DNA from: Arenicellales bacterium
GTDB lineage: Bacteria > Pseudomonadota > Gammaproteobacteria > Arenicellales > JAJDZL01
Length of the DNA stretch: 64,000 nucleotides
Reading direction: 5' to 3'
NCBI GenBank assembly: GCA_958295885.1
Contig: OY282380.1
Span: forward strand, 2,356,001-2,420,000
Of the stretch, positions 28,451 to 38,788 are shown piece after piece. Numbering within the stretch: the stretch's first letter is position 1; every line of letters begins with the position of its first letter. Under the pieces are notes generated by a model. That model searched no databases. It was not told the DNA's origin and saw only the letters and a program-made list of their open reading frames with translations. Position numbers and translations under genes: made by a program.

Positions 28451-29224
28451 TGCACCATCACTCTCTTTCTTTATATGATTGTTACGATTCTCAGTGAGGA
28501 TACCATCTATCCGTTCACCGTAATATTGATACGGTGCTCAAGCTCGGCGTTTCGAACTTAAATCACTTTTCGATCATTTGACTATAAGTATACAGATGAA
28601 TAGACAAATAATAAATTGATGGTTTAAATTTGTAACGAATGTCCTTGCTTGATTCAATTCAGACTATTAAGTATTCGATTTTGCAGATGTTTTCCTCAGT
28701 TCCAATCCCTTGACAGAATCAGTGCTGAAGCCGAGTCATGAAGTTCTGTTTCGAACATACAATCCATTGGTAAAATTCCCCTTGTTCCTGTTGCAGGAAC
28801 TTTGCCTGCGTTTTTCATAATAAGACAATTAAATCAAATCGTAAGCTTACAAAATGTAACGCGAAATCACGCAATGACACGATCAGTGAAAAAGCAGCGC
28901 TGTTAGATTTCATGAGACATTCAATGCCATTTGCCTCAATGTATTGGCCTTGCTTGACGACGGATTGCCAACTGCATCTGGATTCAGGGAACGACGAGCT
29001 CGAGCAAGAATGATTCGCGGACTTCAACCCGTGGCAAATTACTCGTCGGTCAGTCTAAACTTTGCATTTGTCCGTATTCGGCGAGAACATGAGCACATAA
29101 AAGCGCACCTTGCGGTCGTTGGTTGCTACATACCTGGGGATAGTCTTCGGTTACCTTTGAATCGGCAGGTCGATCAAGTGAGGCTTTACTCGCGAGGACT
29201 GCGCTTGATTGCTGCTGAATAATT
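28451..29224. other. Intergenic, no supported gene
   Basis: AT-rich spacer between divergent MxaD-like and putA genes. A 92-codon plus-strand frame (28944-29222) that ends just before putA has no recognisable domain and may be a decayed fragment. Promoters for both flanking genes should lie here. Confidence 0.45.
28784..28800. terminator. Perfect hairpin, possible terminator
   Basis: GTTCCTG and CAGGAAC form a perfect 7-bp stem with a 3-base loop. The plus side is followed by TTTGCCTGCGTTTTT. No gene clearly ends here, so its role is unclear. Confidence 0.3.
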
Positions 29225-32200
29225 TTGCACGGATATGGAATAGTATTCGTTCGGCCTGAGGAGATGCAGTGCGAAGATTTCGTGTATTATGAGAATAAGC
29301 ACCCAGAAAAAAAGCTAATATTCAACTATGCAGATGGTGGGCAGTCTCTTTCCCCGCGACGGCGACATAATTCGGATTCTAGATTACCCTTGATTGCCCG
29401 CTCTCAGCCAACCGCCTCAGCATTGAAACAACTTACTCTGTTGCGCAAACAGATTCGGGGAGCCTATCTTGCCGATGAAACGGAAGTTGTTGCGAACCTC
29501 CTTCAGCAGCGGGTCCTAAGCGAAATACAAAGCCGTACCGTGAGCGAACAAGCCGCTGAGATTGTCAAATTGGTACGGGCAGCACGGGATGTGGGGCCGA
29601 TGTCCTCCTTTCTGCTGGAGTACAGCCTGACTACACAGGAAGGAATAGCACTGATGTGTCTTGCCGAAGCTCTGCTTCGCGTTCCTGACGAATCAACCAT
29701 CAACGAGCTGATCCAAGACAAGATTTCCGCGGGCGACTGGGGGCGTCACCTGGGTCATTCCAGTTCATCTTTGGTCAATGCATCAACCTGGGCCTTGATG
29801 CTTACTGGGCGCATACTGAAAGATGAAGAAAGTGACGATGTTGCTGAACTGCTTCGGTTCATTGTCCAACGCTTGGGAGAACCGGTTGTGCGCGTCGCGG
29901 TGGCCAGGGGAATTCGGCTCGTTGGCAATCAGTTCATCCTGGGGAATACGATTCAGGCTGCACTGAAACGCGGACAGTCTTTCGTCAAAAAGGGATTCAC
30001 GTATTCTTATGACATGCTGGGTGAATCCGCTCTTACCGCGCAAGACGCCATGAAATACACACATGCTTATTCGAATGCAATTTCGAACATCGCAAGCGGC
30101 AGAATTTCCGATTTCCCAAAAGACAATCCGGGAATTTCAGTCAAGCTGTCTGCACTTCACCCGCGCTACCTGTGTGCGCAAAGGAGCAATATTGTCGATG
30201 AACTGGCAGAATCCGTACTGATCTTGGCATTGCAGGCGAAAGAAGCCGACCTGGGCTTTAACATTGATGCCGAAGAAGCTGATACCTTAGAAATTTCTTT
30301 GGATGTGATCGAAAAAGTCCTGTCCAATCCTCTCTTGCGATCTTGGGACGGGTTCGGTGTAGTCGTCCAAGCCTACAGCCGCCGTGCGATGCGCGTAATC
30401 GATTGGCTGTATGCTTTAGCTGAGCACATTGATCGAAAGATCATGGTTCGACTTGTAAAAGGAGCATACTGGGACACCGAAATCAAACGCGCTCAGGTGC
30501 TCGGTCTGCGAACTTTTCCCGTGTTCACCAGAAAATCATCGACAGATTTATCCTACCTCGCATGTGCCAAAAAACTGCTGAAATTCTCTGATCGAATTTA
30601 TCCGCAGTTCGCAACACACAATGTACACAGCATCTGTGCGGTCAATTCCTTGGCGGAAAATCATCAGGAGTTTGAATTTCAAAGACTGCATGGCATGGGA
30701 GAAACCGTATATGAAACTGCGAAAAAGAAATTTGGGCGAAGCTGTCGAATTTACGCGCCCGTCGGCGCACACGAAGATCTGCTGGCCTATCTGGTGCGGC
30801 GAATACTGGAAAATGGCGCCAACAGCTCGTTCATCAATCAGTTGATGAACAAACAGCTGCCGATTGAAAAGATCATTCAGGACCCAGCATCCGTTGCTGA
30901 GCAGCATCGTTCTTCAATTCCCAACCCTGTAGTCTGTCCTGCGCGGGATTTATTCGGAAAGTCTCGCATCAATTCGCGTGGATGGGATCTGGCGGATGAA
31001 GAACAAATGCATGAACTTCGAGCTTCAATGTCTGAACTCAAAAATAATGAATGGCGGGCTCAGCCGACAGACTGGAAGGCGGCAGATGAAGATCCGGTGG
31101 AGCACATTCGGAATCCCGCGGATTTAAAACAGCTGGTCGGCACGGTCGTTCAGACTCCAATGAGTTGGATTGACGGGGCGATTCAGCGCGCACAGGCCGG
31201 ATTTTCGACTTGGCGGGACACCCCGCCGATTACAAGATCGAGCCTGCTCAATGCAGTAGCAGAAGCATATGAGTCAGCAGCACCTGAACTGATGGCTCTG
31301 ATGGTCCTAGAAACCGGAAAAACCGTAACCGACTCCATGCTGGAAATTCGAGAAGCAGTTGACTTCTGTCGTTACTACGCTCAAGACATTGTGCGCCTGG
31401 AGCGCGTTTCCGGTCATCGGGCGCGTGGCGCAGTTGCTTGCATTTCACCATGGAATTTTCCACTGGCCATATTCACCGGCCAGATATCTGCGGCAGTCGC
31501 TGCTGGAAATTCAGTCATTGCAAAACCAGCAGAACAGTCGCCGCTGACGGGTGCCAAAGCCGTCGAAATCATGCATCAGGCGGGCATTCCGAGAAATGTC
31601 GTACAAATTCTGCCGGGGTACGGAGAAACCGTGGGGTCTTCACTGGTTGCTGACAGTCGACTCGCCGGTGTCGTTTTTACCGGATCAACTCAAGCGGCCC
31701 GTTCCATACATCGAGATCTGGCTGCCAGCGGAAATCCTTTGGGGTTTCTAGTTGCTGAAACCGGTGGCATCAATGCAATGATGGCTGATTCAACGGCTCT
31801 GCCGGAACAGGCAGTTCTGGACATCGTGCACTCAGCCTTTCAGAGCGCCGGTCAGCGATGTTCAGCGCTGCGCGTCTTATACGTTCAGCGTGAAATTAAA
31901 ACAAAAATTTACGACATGTTGATCGGAGCGGCGGAACAGCTCAGAATCGGGAATCCTTGGGAGTGTTCAACGGATATCGGCCCCGTAGTCAGTGAAGAAG
32001 CGTTTCACCACATCAACAAGTACTGCAGTCAGCTCAAGGCTGAAGGAAAACTCCTGTATCAGACGCCGATTCCCACCAGTTTGGACGGTTGGTTCATACC
32101 GCCGACTATTTTTGAGGTGACCGGAATACAGGATCTGAAAACTGAAATATTCGGCCCCGTACTGCATGTGACAACCTATGAATCAAATCAGCGCTTGGAA

Positions 32201-33064
32201 GTCATAGACCGCATCAATCGTTCCGGATATGGACTTACCTTTGGTTTGCACAGTCGGGTTGATCGGCGAGTGCAGCAGGTTGTCGGACAAGTCAGCGCAG
32301 GCAACATTTATGTGAACCGCAATCAAATTGGCGCGGTCGTTGGCTGCCAGCCATTTGGTGGAACCGGAAAATCTGGCACTGGACCGAAAGCTGGCGGACC
32401 ATTCTATGTCGCTCGCATGCGAAGCTTCCAGGAGGAACAATTTCAGTCAGCTGCTCAGTTTGACAAACTGCAAAGAGGAAATGTTCAAGAACAGCTTGAA
32501 CAGCTGAGCCTGCTGCAGCTCAAGTGGCACAGACAAGCCAACGGAATTGCCAGAATAAAAGCAGCAGTTGCTGATTGTCCAACGCTGATTCAATCTCTTG
32601 ATGAAGTCGAAATCTTTTACCGTTCACCGATAGATCTAGATGGCCCAACAGGCGAGAGCAATCGGCTTTATCTAGAGCCAAAAGGCGTCTTCATCTGCTT
32701 GGGTTCAAGCGTCCACGCTGTGCAGGCGCTTGCAACCGGCAATGCCGTGTTGGCTGTCGGCATTGACAGGAGTGTCATTGATGCGCTTGAAGGGACTGGC
32801 GCGCCAATTATTCAGTGTGATTTTCTTCCTGACTCAGAATCGCTGAAAAAAAGCAATTGCATTGCCGGAATTGCGCTTTCAAATACCCGTCTCTCAGAGT
32901 TGACGCGAACGCTTCGCAGGGAGCTGGCGTCAAGGAAAGGACCGATCGTGCAATTCATCATTGAACAGAATGCACCATGGCAGTTTTTGACTGAAAAATC
33001 TTTGTGCATTGATACAACTGCTGCTGGTGGAAATGCAAAATTACTGCTCGAATCCGGATCGTAA
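29225..33064 (+). CDS. putA: Bifunctional proline dehydrogenase / P5C dehydrogenase PutA
   Basis: This 1279-residue enzyme turns proline into glutamate. The FAD-linked proline dehydrogenase barrel spans about residues 200-580 (FNIDAEEADTLEISLD, VVVQAYSRRAMRVIDW, VRLVKGAYWDTEIKRAQ). The NAD-linked aldehyde dehydrogenase spans about 620-1070 (CISPWNFPLAIFTGQ, VFTGSTQAAR, the catalytic Cys near 879 in SAGQRCSALR). A C-terminal extra domain reaches the end. The N-terminal ribbon-helix-helix DNA-binding domain of trifunctional PutA is missing. The start given is TTG; an ATG at 29264 (residue 14) is an alternative. It acts at the membrane face, passing electrons to quinone. Confidence 0.93.
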   Translation: MHGYGIVFVRPEEMQCEDFVYYENKHPEKKLIFNYADGGQSLSPRRRHNSDSRLPLIARSQPTASALKQLTLLRKQIRGAYLADETEVVANLLQQRVLSEIQSRTVSEQAAEIVKLVRAARDVGPMSSFLLEYSLTTQEGIALMCLAEALLRVPDESTINELIQDKISAGDWGRHLGHSSSSLVNASTWALMLTGRILKDEESDDVAELLRFIVQRLGEPVVRVAVARGIRLVGNQFILGNTIQAALKRGQSFVKKGFTYSYDMLGESALTAQDAMKYTHAYSNAISNIASGRISDFPKDNPGISVKLSALHPRYLCAQRSNIVDELAESVLILALQAKEADLGFNIDAEEADTLEISLDVIEKVLSNPLLRSWDGFGVVVQAYSRRAMRVIDWLYALAEHIDRKIMVRLVKGAYWDTEIKRAQVLGLRTFPVFTRKSSTDLSYLACAKKLLKFSDRIYPQFATHNVHSICAVNSLAENHQEFEFQRLHGMGETVYETAKKKFGRSCRIYAPVGAHEDLLAYLVRRILENGANSSFINQLMNKQLPIEKIIQDPASVAEQHRSSIPNPVVCPARDLFGKSRINSRGWDLADEEQMHELRASMSELKNNEWRAQPTDWKAADEDPVEHIRNPADLKQLVGTVVQTPMSWIDGAIQRAQAGFSTWRDTPPITRSSLLNAVAEAYESAAPELMALMVLETGKTVTDSMLEIREAVDFCRYYAQDIVRLERVSGHRARGAVACISPWNFPLAIFTGQISAAVAAGNSVIAKPAEQSPLTGAKAVEIMHQAGIPRNVVQILPGYGETVGSSLVADSRLAGVVFTGSTQAARSIHRDLAASGNPLGFLVAETGGINAMMADSTALPEQAVLDIVHSAFQSAGQRCSALRVLYVQREIKTKIYDMLIGAAEQLRIGNPWECSTDIGPVVSEEAFHHINKYCSQLKAEGKLLYQTPIPTSLDGWFIPPTIFEVTGIQDLKTEIFGPVLHVTTYESNQRLEVIDRINRSGYGLTFGLHSRVDRRVQQVVGQVSAGNIYVNRNQIGAVVGCQPFGGTGKSGTGPKAGGPFYVARMRSFQEEQFQSAAQFDKLQRGNVQEQLEQLSLLQLKWHRQANGIARIKAAVADCPTLIQSLDEVEIFYRSPIDLDGPTGESNRLYLEPKGVFICLGSSVHAVQALATGNAVLAVGIDRSVIDALEGTGAPIIQCDFLPDSESLKKSNCIAGIALSNTRLSELTRTLRRELASRKGPIVQFIIEQNAPWQFLTEKSLCIDTTAAGGNAKLLLESGS

Positions 33065-34003
33065 GTTAAACTCCGTTGCCTGCAGCAGCTGTCTAGTGTT
33101 CAGGTGCCCTCAAAGATGGCAATGACGTGCTAACAGTGAACTGGTTTTCTATCGAGCTGATTTGAAATCGGAATCTCACTTACCGCTATAACTTTGTCAC
33201 CTCATCTGAGCCACATTGCTGGCAATGAAAATGTTAGTTCAAATTGCAGAGTCCGTTGAAAATCCAAAAGAACTATTCCTCAATGAAGAGCTGCTTGAAC
33301 AAAGCACTTAGGTTGAAATTTTCATTTGGTATTCTAGTACTTGCGCAATTCTTCCCAATCTGATTGGTAAAAATCATCGAATTACTGTGCCTAATTAGTG
33401 TCTGCCAGAAAACGTTTAAATTATTGATAATAATGTTTAATCATGTCATTCTATCAAGTGAAGATTTTGCTGGTTTGTGGCATTTGGCAGCGAAATTCGC
33501 CTTTGAACCTGTTTATCCGCCAAAACCGAAATATCTTCGTTTCAAAATATCGCACAATTATTATTTATTATCAATTTGATGTATAGTTTTTTGATGAACA
33601 CTAATTAGAGACGAGCGTTCACAAATCGGTGATTGAAGCAGCAACAGCTATAGTGATGCATCAAGAGAATAACGATGTAATGACAGCCAGCAGGCGGTTA
33701 CAAGATTTCCGTGAGTAGCAAACTTAGATAAACAACAAATTGATGAATTAAAACTAGATGCAGCTGCATTTATTTCCTTAGTTCAACATCAGAATGAAGG
33801 GGCATTGAATTGGGTACTGAGGCAGTTGCGATGTAGAGATTTTCAGTACGAATTGGAGTTGACTGAATCCTAATAAACACGGTCTGAGTCTCTCACAAGC
33901 GCACATTTGACGGCTTATTTTACGAATTTCCAAGCATTTGCACTGTCAAATGCAGTCGAACCGAGGCGAATGCCCTTGAGAAGCTGGTAAAAACAGGCGG
34001 CTG
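33065..34003. other. Long region without an intact gene
   Basis: AT-rich. Only short frames are seen, such as a protein-like plus-strand stretch near 33733-33873 (IDELKLDAAAFISLVQHQNE) cut by stops. It looks like decayed DNA. Confidence 0.45.
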
Positions 34004-34320
34004 CTAGGCTACTTTGGGAGGGCGCCAGTTTTTGACCAGTGAGCGCATCTGATGTTTGCGGTCTGCCCAATAATGAGCCAGTGCAAGCGCCATCATGATG
34101 GTCACGGCAATGCTGACGCGGGTTTGCATTTTCACCATCCCGCGAATTTAGTGCCGCTCGAAACGGCAGCCTTGGTCGAATCGCGATAAGATACGCTCCA
34201 GCGAGGTGCGCGATTGCAGCCCTTTTTCCAGGCGGCGGTCTGACGCGGCGTGGGGGTGAATATGCGACGGTTCTTGTCGAGCTTGACGCGCGCCACGCGG
34301 CCGTAGTCGAAGCAATGGCA
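34004..34320 (-). pseudogene. DDE transposase C-terminal fragment
   Basis: On the minus strand one frame gives RTSLERILSRFDQGCRFERH, and after a frame break near 34150 the reading goes on as MQTRVSIAVTIMMALALAHYWADRK to a stop at 34004. This is the usual C-terminal end of a DDE transposase (ERxxSRxD..FGFERHxIRGxxKMQ pattern). The rest of the gene is missing. It is a dead remnant. Confidence 0.6.
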
Positions 34321-34480
34321 TTAACATAGGATAAATGTATTTGCAGTTTTTAGTAGAGATGGCAACAGATTGATATGGCAGGCAAATCGAGGGATGTAAA
34401 AAAATTGCACAGCCGCATTTAACTTTCTTGTGCAGTACTGTCAAAATAGAGGTAAGGATCATTTTGTCAGGAGATCAGCG

Positions 34481-35182
34481 GTGGATGAGCGCATTAAGAA
34501 ATTGAAGTCAACGACATTTTTCGGTCATCGTTTTACCCGCAAACAGTTGGGTGAGATTCAACAGACAGTTTCGCTGTTTCAGAATTTGAGTCGGACTGAG
34601 CTGGCGCAGACGATCAGTGAGCATTTAGGCTGGCACACATCAAAGGGTGTCAATCGCTACCAGTCAGCGCTGCTGCTGCTGGAGGAACTGGAACAATTGG
34701 GCGTTGTGCAGCTGCCGCCGAAGCAGGCGCATCTAAAGCGCGGCAAGAGCAGGCCGCTGGTGCTGACGGCGCGCACTGAAGAACAGGCGGAGCTACAGGC
34801 GGAGCTGTCGGAGCTGATGCCGCTTTCTGTGCAGCTGGTGACTTCTGCGGACCAGGTGGGTGAATTCAACGAATGGGTGGAGCGTTATCATTATCTGGGA
34901 TACAGGCATCCGATCGGGGCGAACCTGCGTTATTTCATCGTTGACGGGCAGGGTCGGAAACTGGGCTGTTTGTTGTTTCAGTATGTGGTCAAGGCGCTGC
35001 CGTGTCGGGATGTGTGGGTTGGCTGGCAGGATCAGAAACATAAGAAACATCTGCACTTGGCGGTCAACAACAGTCGGTTTCTGATCTTTCCGTGGGTGCG
35101 GGTGAAAAATCTCGCTTCCAAGGCCTTGTCGCTGGTGTGTCGGCAGCTGCCGCCTACCTATAGAGTACAAATCAGTACTTGA
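34481..35182 (+). CDS. Truncated DUF4338 (DruA-like) protein
   Basis: The product has the DUF4338 core (ERYHYLGYRHPIGANLRYFIVDGQGRKLGCLLFQ, then VNNSRFLIFPWVRVKNLASKAL). DUF4338 is the DruA domain of the Druantia anti-phage system and is also found in transposon-like genes. The usual C-terminal third, after LPPTY, is gone: the frame ends within about ten foreign codons at 35182. GTG at 34481 with AGGAG 8 bp upstream is chosen as start; an ATG at 34430 is also in frame. No other Druantia gene is nearby. Probably inactive. Confidence 0.65.
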   Translation: MDERIKKLKSTTFFGHRFTRKQLGEIQQTVSLFQNLSRTELAQTISEHLGWHTSKGVNRYQSALLLLEELEQLGVVQLPPKQAHLKRGKSRPLVLTARTEEQAELQAELSELMPLSVQLVTSADQVGEFNEWVERYHYLGYRHPIGANLRYFIVDGQGRKLGCLLFQYVVKALPCRDVWVGWQDQKHKKHLHLAVNNSRFLIFPWVRVKNLASKALSLVCRQLPPTYRVQIST

Positions 35183-35989
35183 CTTTTATTCAGCTGCTGG
35201 CCCATTACTCTACTACGTATTAGCAGAGCCAATTTTGCCATAATTCACGCAATGTGAAGTGACAGGCACTCCCTTTTGTTGCTGGAGGATGCGGAAAACT
35301 TTAACAATCGTTCAACTGTCCTTCACCAGGTGTACGAGGAACTCGCAATTTAACGATATCGAGAGGCGTTTTCAGTTGACCGATTACAAAAATACTTAGG
35401 GAAGCTAGACCAGAACCGGCACGATGGTCGAAACATACCAACTGTCAGTCGACAAATTGGTCAATAGCCGAATCTATTGCGTGTTAGGTCCGGACTGAAG
35501 TTAATAGGTAGCCCGCGATCGCGGTTCAATCGTGGAACATCCCTTTGGCACCTTCAAGCACAACTGGCAGATGCGTCATTTCATGATGCGAACCTTGCCC
35601 AAGTGTCAGGGGGAATTCTCGCTGATGGCTCTGAGTTACAATTTAAAGAGGGTGCTCAATCTAGTGGGATTCGAAGCGCTGATGTCGTATTGCGCCCAAA
35701 ACTAGGAAATGAGGTTGAATTTCGGTTAAAACACAAAAAAGCTGTGATTTGAGGTGGAATTGGGACTTTTAAGTCTCAATTTAAGTTTGTTGATTCAGAA
35801 TTAGGGGATCAACCGAGCAAGAATTCGTGATCGCCCCTTCAAAATCACAAACTTCCTCAGAATCACCAGATTTTGCTCGATAAGAAAACAATAAATGCAC
35901 AGCCTCACATGCGTTTTCGCTGCGGAATTCGGTCCAAATTGATGGCTGAGAAAATTTCCGATTTCAGGCTGAACAGTGACGAACGCCCG
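35183..35989. other. Region without an intact gene
   Basis: About 800 bp between the truncated DruA-like gene and the Slam gene. A 91-codon plus-strand frame (35477-35752) has no recognisable domain. Likely decayed sequence. Confidence 0.45.
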
Positions 35990-37336
35990 TCAGAACAAAC
36001 GGAACATACCGAGGTTGAGTCCCTGGCTGCGGTACTTGCGCGGCGCTGGAAAGTTGGACCAACTTGTATCATGACTGTAGGTCAATGTCGTGATGAATGA
36101 TTTATACCGCCACGACGGATGCGACAGACTGATGCGGTAACGACGCAGCTTGTCGCTGCGGACAATGCCGAGCAGAGGGTCCTGCGCCGCATAGCTCCGG
36201 GTTTCGTAATAGGGCTCCAGCGTCAGCGACAAATCGTTCTCGAAGATGTGCTTGAACTGCAGGCTCAACCCCAGCAGATCGTAGCGGTGATACGCCTGCT
36301 CAGCATCGGTGCGGCCGAGCTTCAGCTTGAACGCGATTAGCGACCGCCTGCCGATGAAGTGCGTCAGACTTGGTGTCATCACGAGTTCCGGGCCATCAAG
36401 GTAGTCTCTAGTATCGTGCTTGTGGAAGTCGAGGCTGATCGGCAGCTCCAGCCCGAACTTGTCGGACAAGCCGAGGCGCATGCGCATCCACACGCCGATG
36501 CTGCGTCGATAGCGATCATTTTCGCGCCACTGCCATGCGAACCGAAGCCCTTCCGAGACTGTGCCACGACGAAAGAAGTGCGTCAGCCCAGCATCCGTGG
36601 CGATGCTGATGTCGTTCCACACCGCGCGCGGATAGACCTTGGCGGTGCTGGAGATGGCGACAAGCCCGCGCAGGTCCTCCGCGATCACCGGCGAGTATGC
36701 GATCCCGCCCGACAGTTGCAGTCCGATTCCGGAACGCGGCCGGGCATCCTCGTCCAGCTTGAACGGCAGACCTCCTAAGACGATTTCGTCTTGGCCGGAG
36801 ATCTTCTTCGGTCTGTCCTCGGGCAGCAGTGCGGCCGAGAATGAACTTGACCATGTCTTGCGGGTATCAATCTGATGCAGAAATCGATCCACCACATCTT
36901 CGACAGAATCCGGCAGTTCGTGTTCCAACGAGGTCTCAAACTGCGCCCTGGCCTTGTCGTCGAGGCCGGTTGCATAGTAGGCTGCGGCCAGTTCCAGCCG
37001 CACCCGGATGAGGTGCGGGTGCCGCTTAAGGATGCGCTCGAATCTTTCGATTGCCTGGGTCGGTTTTCCGAGCCGAAGCTCAACAAAGCCGAGCAGGAAC
37101 AGCTGCTCGGCCCATTCATCTTCGTTCTTCGGCCGCACCTGCTCCAGCAGAGCATGTGCGTCTTCCCATTGGCCCACTTGAATCAGCAGTCGCACGGCCT
37201 GCAGCTGCGATACCTTGATTTCGATCGGATCCTCTTCGTTTGAACTCATGCCAAGTTCAGCCGCCACGAGGAAGACGACCGCAACTGTGAACGCGGCTGC
37301 CCTGCAGATAGTGAAACGAGAATCCTGACGCGCCAA
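35990..37336 (-). CDS. Slam-like outer-membrane surface lipoprotein translocator
   Basis: This 448-residue protein has a signal region (residues 12-28), TPR repeats at about 40-150 (RLLIQVGQWEDAHALLEQV, LGKPTQAIERFERILKRHPHLIRVRLELAAAYYATGLDDKARAQFE), and a C-terminal DUF560-type beta-barrel from about 180 ending in FRLF with a terminal Phe. This is the plan of Slam, which moves lipoproteins to the outside of the outer membrane. The start is TTG at 37336; an ATG at 37249 would cut off the signal. A TbpB-like lipoprotein gene is 420 bp upstream on the same strand and is the likely client. The region is richer in G and C than its flanks, a hint of transfer. Confidence 0.82.
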   Translation of the reverse strand: MARQDSRFTICRAAAFTVAVVFLVAAELGMSSNEEDPIEIKVSQLQAVRLLIQVGQWEDAHALLEQVRPKNEDEWAEQLFLLGFVELRLGKPTQAIERFERILKRHPHLIRVRLELAAAYYATGLDDKARAQFETSLEHELPDSVEDVVDRFLHQIDTRKTWSSSFSAALLPEDRPKKISGQDEIVLGGLPFKLDEDARPRSGIGLQLSGGIAYSPVIAEDLRGLVAISSTAKVYPRAVWNDISIATDAGLTHFFRRGTVSEGLRFAWQWRENDRYRRSIGVWMRMRLGLSDKFGLELPISLDFHKHDTRDYLDGPELVMTPSLTHFIGRRSLIAFKLKLGRTDAEQAYHRYDLLGLSLQFKHIFENDLSLTLEPYYETRSYAAQDPLLGIVRSDKLRRYRISLSHPSWRYKSFITTLTYSHDTSWSNFPAPRKYRSQGLNLGMFRLF

Positions 37337-37755
37337 TTACTTGTGCTGGTCTATGCCCGCCAGCAGCGCGCATCAAGTTGTCCCGGGATGATATCGGTTC
37401 TCACTGCTGCATCAGGCATCAGTCGCGCTGGCGTCAAAGAAACTGCGCATACTGTGACCACTTTCGACAATCCAACTTCCAGTTCATGATCTCTGCCGCG
37501 TCTCTGTCCCGCTGTCTTGTTGTCGGCGGGCGGAGCACGATCGCTCACAGCATTGGCCGGCCGCGAGCTGCAGGCACCCTACCCACTTACAGTGGTTCGG
37601 TCGATATTGATGACAAAGTCCAGTAAGATGACGGAGCAGTGGAACAAAGCAGGCAACGTTAGCCCTGGGGCTCTGCCCCCTCGGCGATGCGAATCTCACA
37701 CTACACACATGACGCTCTTTGTTCCGCAACGAACGCCAGCAGCCCGCCAGCAGTC
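37337..37755. other. Spacer between Slam and lipoprotein genes
   Basis: About 420 bp with only short overlapping frames and no recognisable gene. A GC-rich stretch near 37665-37685 (CCCTGGGGCTCTGCCCCC) can fold back on itself. Confidence 0.4.
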
Positions 37756-38550
37756 TTATGGACTGCGTTTCGTACCGAATGCACCAATCACCCGATCGCG
37801 CTCAAAGATTCCTCCGATCTCCTCATGGTTGGGGCCGTAGAACTTGCCCTGAATCGAGTTTCCGTCCGACCCTGTCTTGAAGCCACCACCGTGCAAGGGA
37901 ATTCCGCTCCAATTCATATTGTCCCGCGAGCGGTTTGTGTTCAGGTCCTTGATCCTGGTAAAATCCACGTTGACTCTCGGATTCATGAAATCCGCAATGG
38001 TAATGTCAGCATTTCCTCTGATACGAGCAAACCCTGACGCTGGGTCCATGTCCCTCCCGAGCATAACGCCCGACCAAGTAGCGCTTTCAGTGATGGAAGC
38101 GGGGTTCGTGCCTGTCGCATCACCTATGGACATGCTGAAGGGGGCACCAGCAACAGATAGCTGCGGAAATGTATAAAGTCCAGCCGCGAACAAGCTGTAT
38201 TTGAACCAGCCGAAATCGAATTCCAACTCGCTTCCAGTCTCCTTGGAAAGAGAAACTCCGCGGTACGTTTCAGTTGGCACTAACTCTTCAAAATCCGTGT
38301 CACTGCCGAACACGCCCGAAATCGATATGGTTTCCTCCGCTCCGAATAGACGCAGGGTGCAAGTCGCTCCTTCGCAATCAGTCTGGATGCGAATTTTGCC
38401 ACGATTGGTTTGAGTCTCTATATCGCTAAAAATCAGAGTGTCGATCTCCACCGGGGCCTTTTTTCCGCCGCCACATGCTGTCAATAGCACTGCAGCCAAT
38501 AGAGCAATGACAATCGTAGGATGGTGAATTGTTCCAATAGTTCGCAGCAT
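37756..38550 (-). CDS. TbpB-like surface lipoprotein, likely Slam client
   Basis: This 264-residue protein has a lipoprotein signal with lipobox LLTAC followed by GGG. The C-terminal part is an eight-strand barrel of the TbpB/factor-H-binding type: IQGKFYGPNHEEIGGIFERDRVIGAFGTKR is the standard ending of such domains. Proteins of this kind are displayed on the surface by Slam, encoded just downstream. The protein has only one barrel, unlike the two-lobed TbpB. Ligand unknown; no TonB receptor is adjacent. Two cysteines (DCEGATC) may form a disulfide. Confidence 0.8.
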   Translation of the reverse strand: MLRTIGTIHHPTIVIALLAAVLLTACGGGKKAPVEIDTLIFSDIETQTNRGKIRIQTDCEGATCTLRLFGAEETISISGVFGSDTDFEELVPTETYRGVSLSKETGSELEFDFGWFKYSLFAAGLYTFPQLSVAGAPFSMSIGDATGTNPASITESATWSGVMLGRDMDPASGFARIRGNADITIADFMNPRVNVDFTRIKDLNTNRSRDNMNWSGIPLHGGGFKTGSDGNSIQGKFYGPNHEEIGGIFERDRVIGAFGTKRSP

Positions 38551-38721
38551 GATTTTGTACCTTTAGCTTGGTTAAAAATGAATATTGTAACATATTGATT
38601 TAATAAAATAATTTTGAAATATAGTCAACCAGTGACTCTAATTTTGGAATCTCAGTTTTGAATTGATTATTGCAGAGAGTCGTAAGTCATTGGTGTTAAC
38701 CAAATCCGATATGTAACTACT

Positions 38722-38730
38722 CCCCCCCCC
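38722..38730. repeat. Homopolymer tract of nine C
   Basis: A run of nine C (nine G on the minus strand) lies about 170 bp upstream of the surface lipoprotein start. It could change in length by slippage. Confidence 0.6.
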
Positions 38731-38788
38731 GAAGCAGGTAGGCGAGTTTTTGGTAATTCTGATTGAGAATGATTTTATTTGGACTGGT

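Noticed and set aside
29225..29390. N-terminal DNA-binding domain in PutA
   Set aside because: The first residues do not resemble the ribbon-helix-helix of trifunctional PutA.
34657..35170. Minus-strand frames opposite the DUF4338 gene
   Set aside because: They lack any domain and the plus strand carries DUF4338 motifs.
35477..35752. 91-codon frame as a gene
   Set aside because: No domain, no ribosome site, and it lies among decayed sequence.
36359..37243. Several plus-strand frames of 120-140 codons opposite the Slam gene
   Set aside because: The minus-strand Slam frame has TPR and barrel features; the others are antisense shadows.
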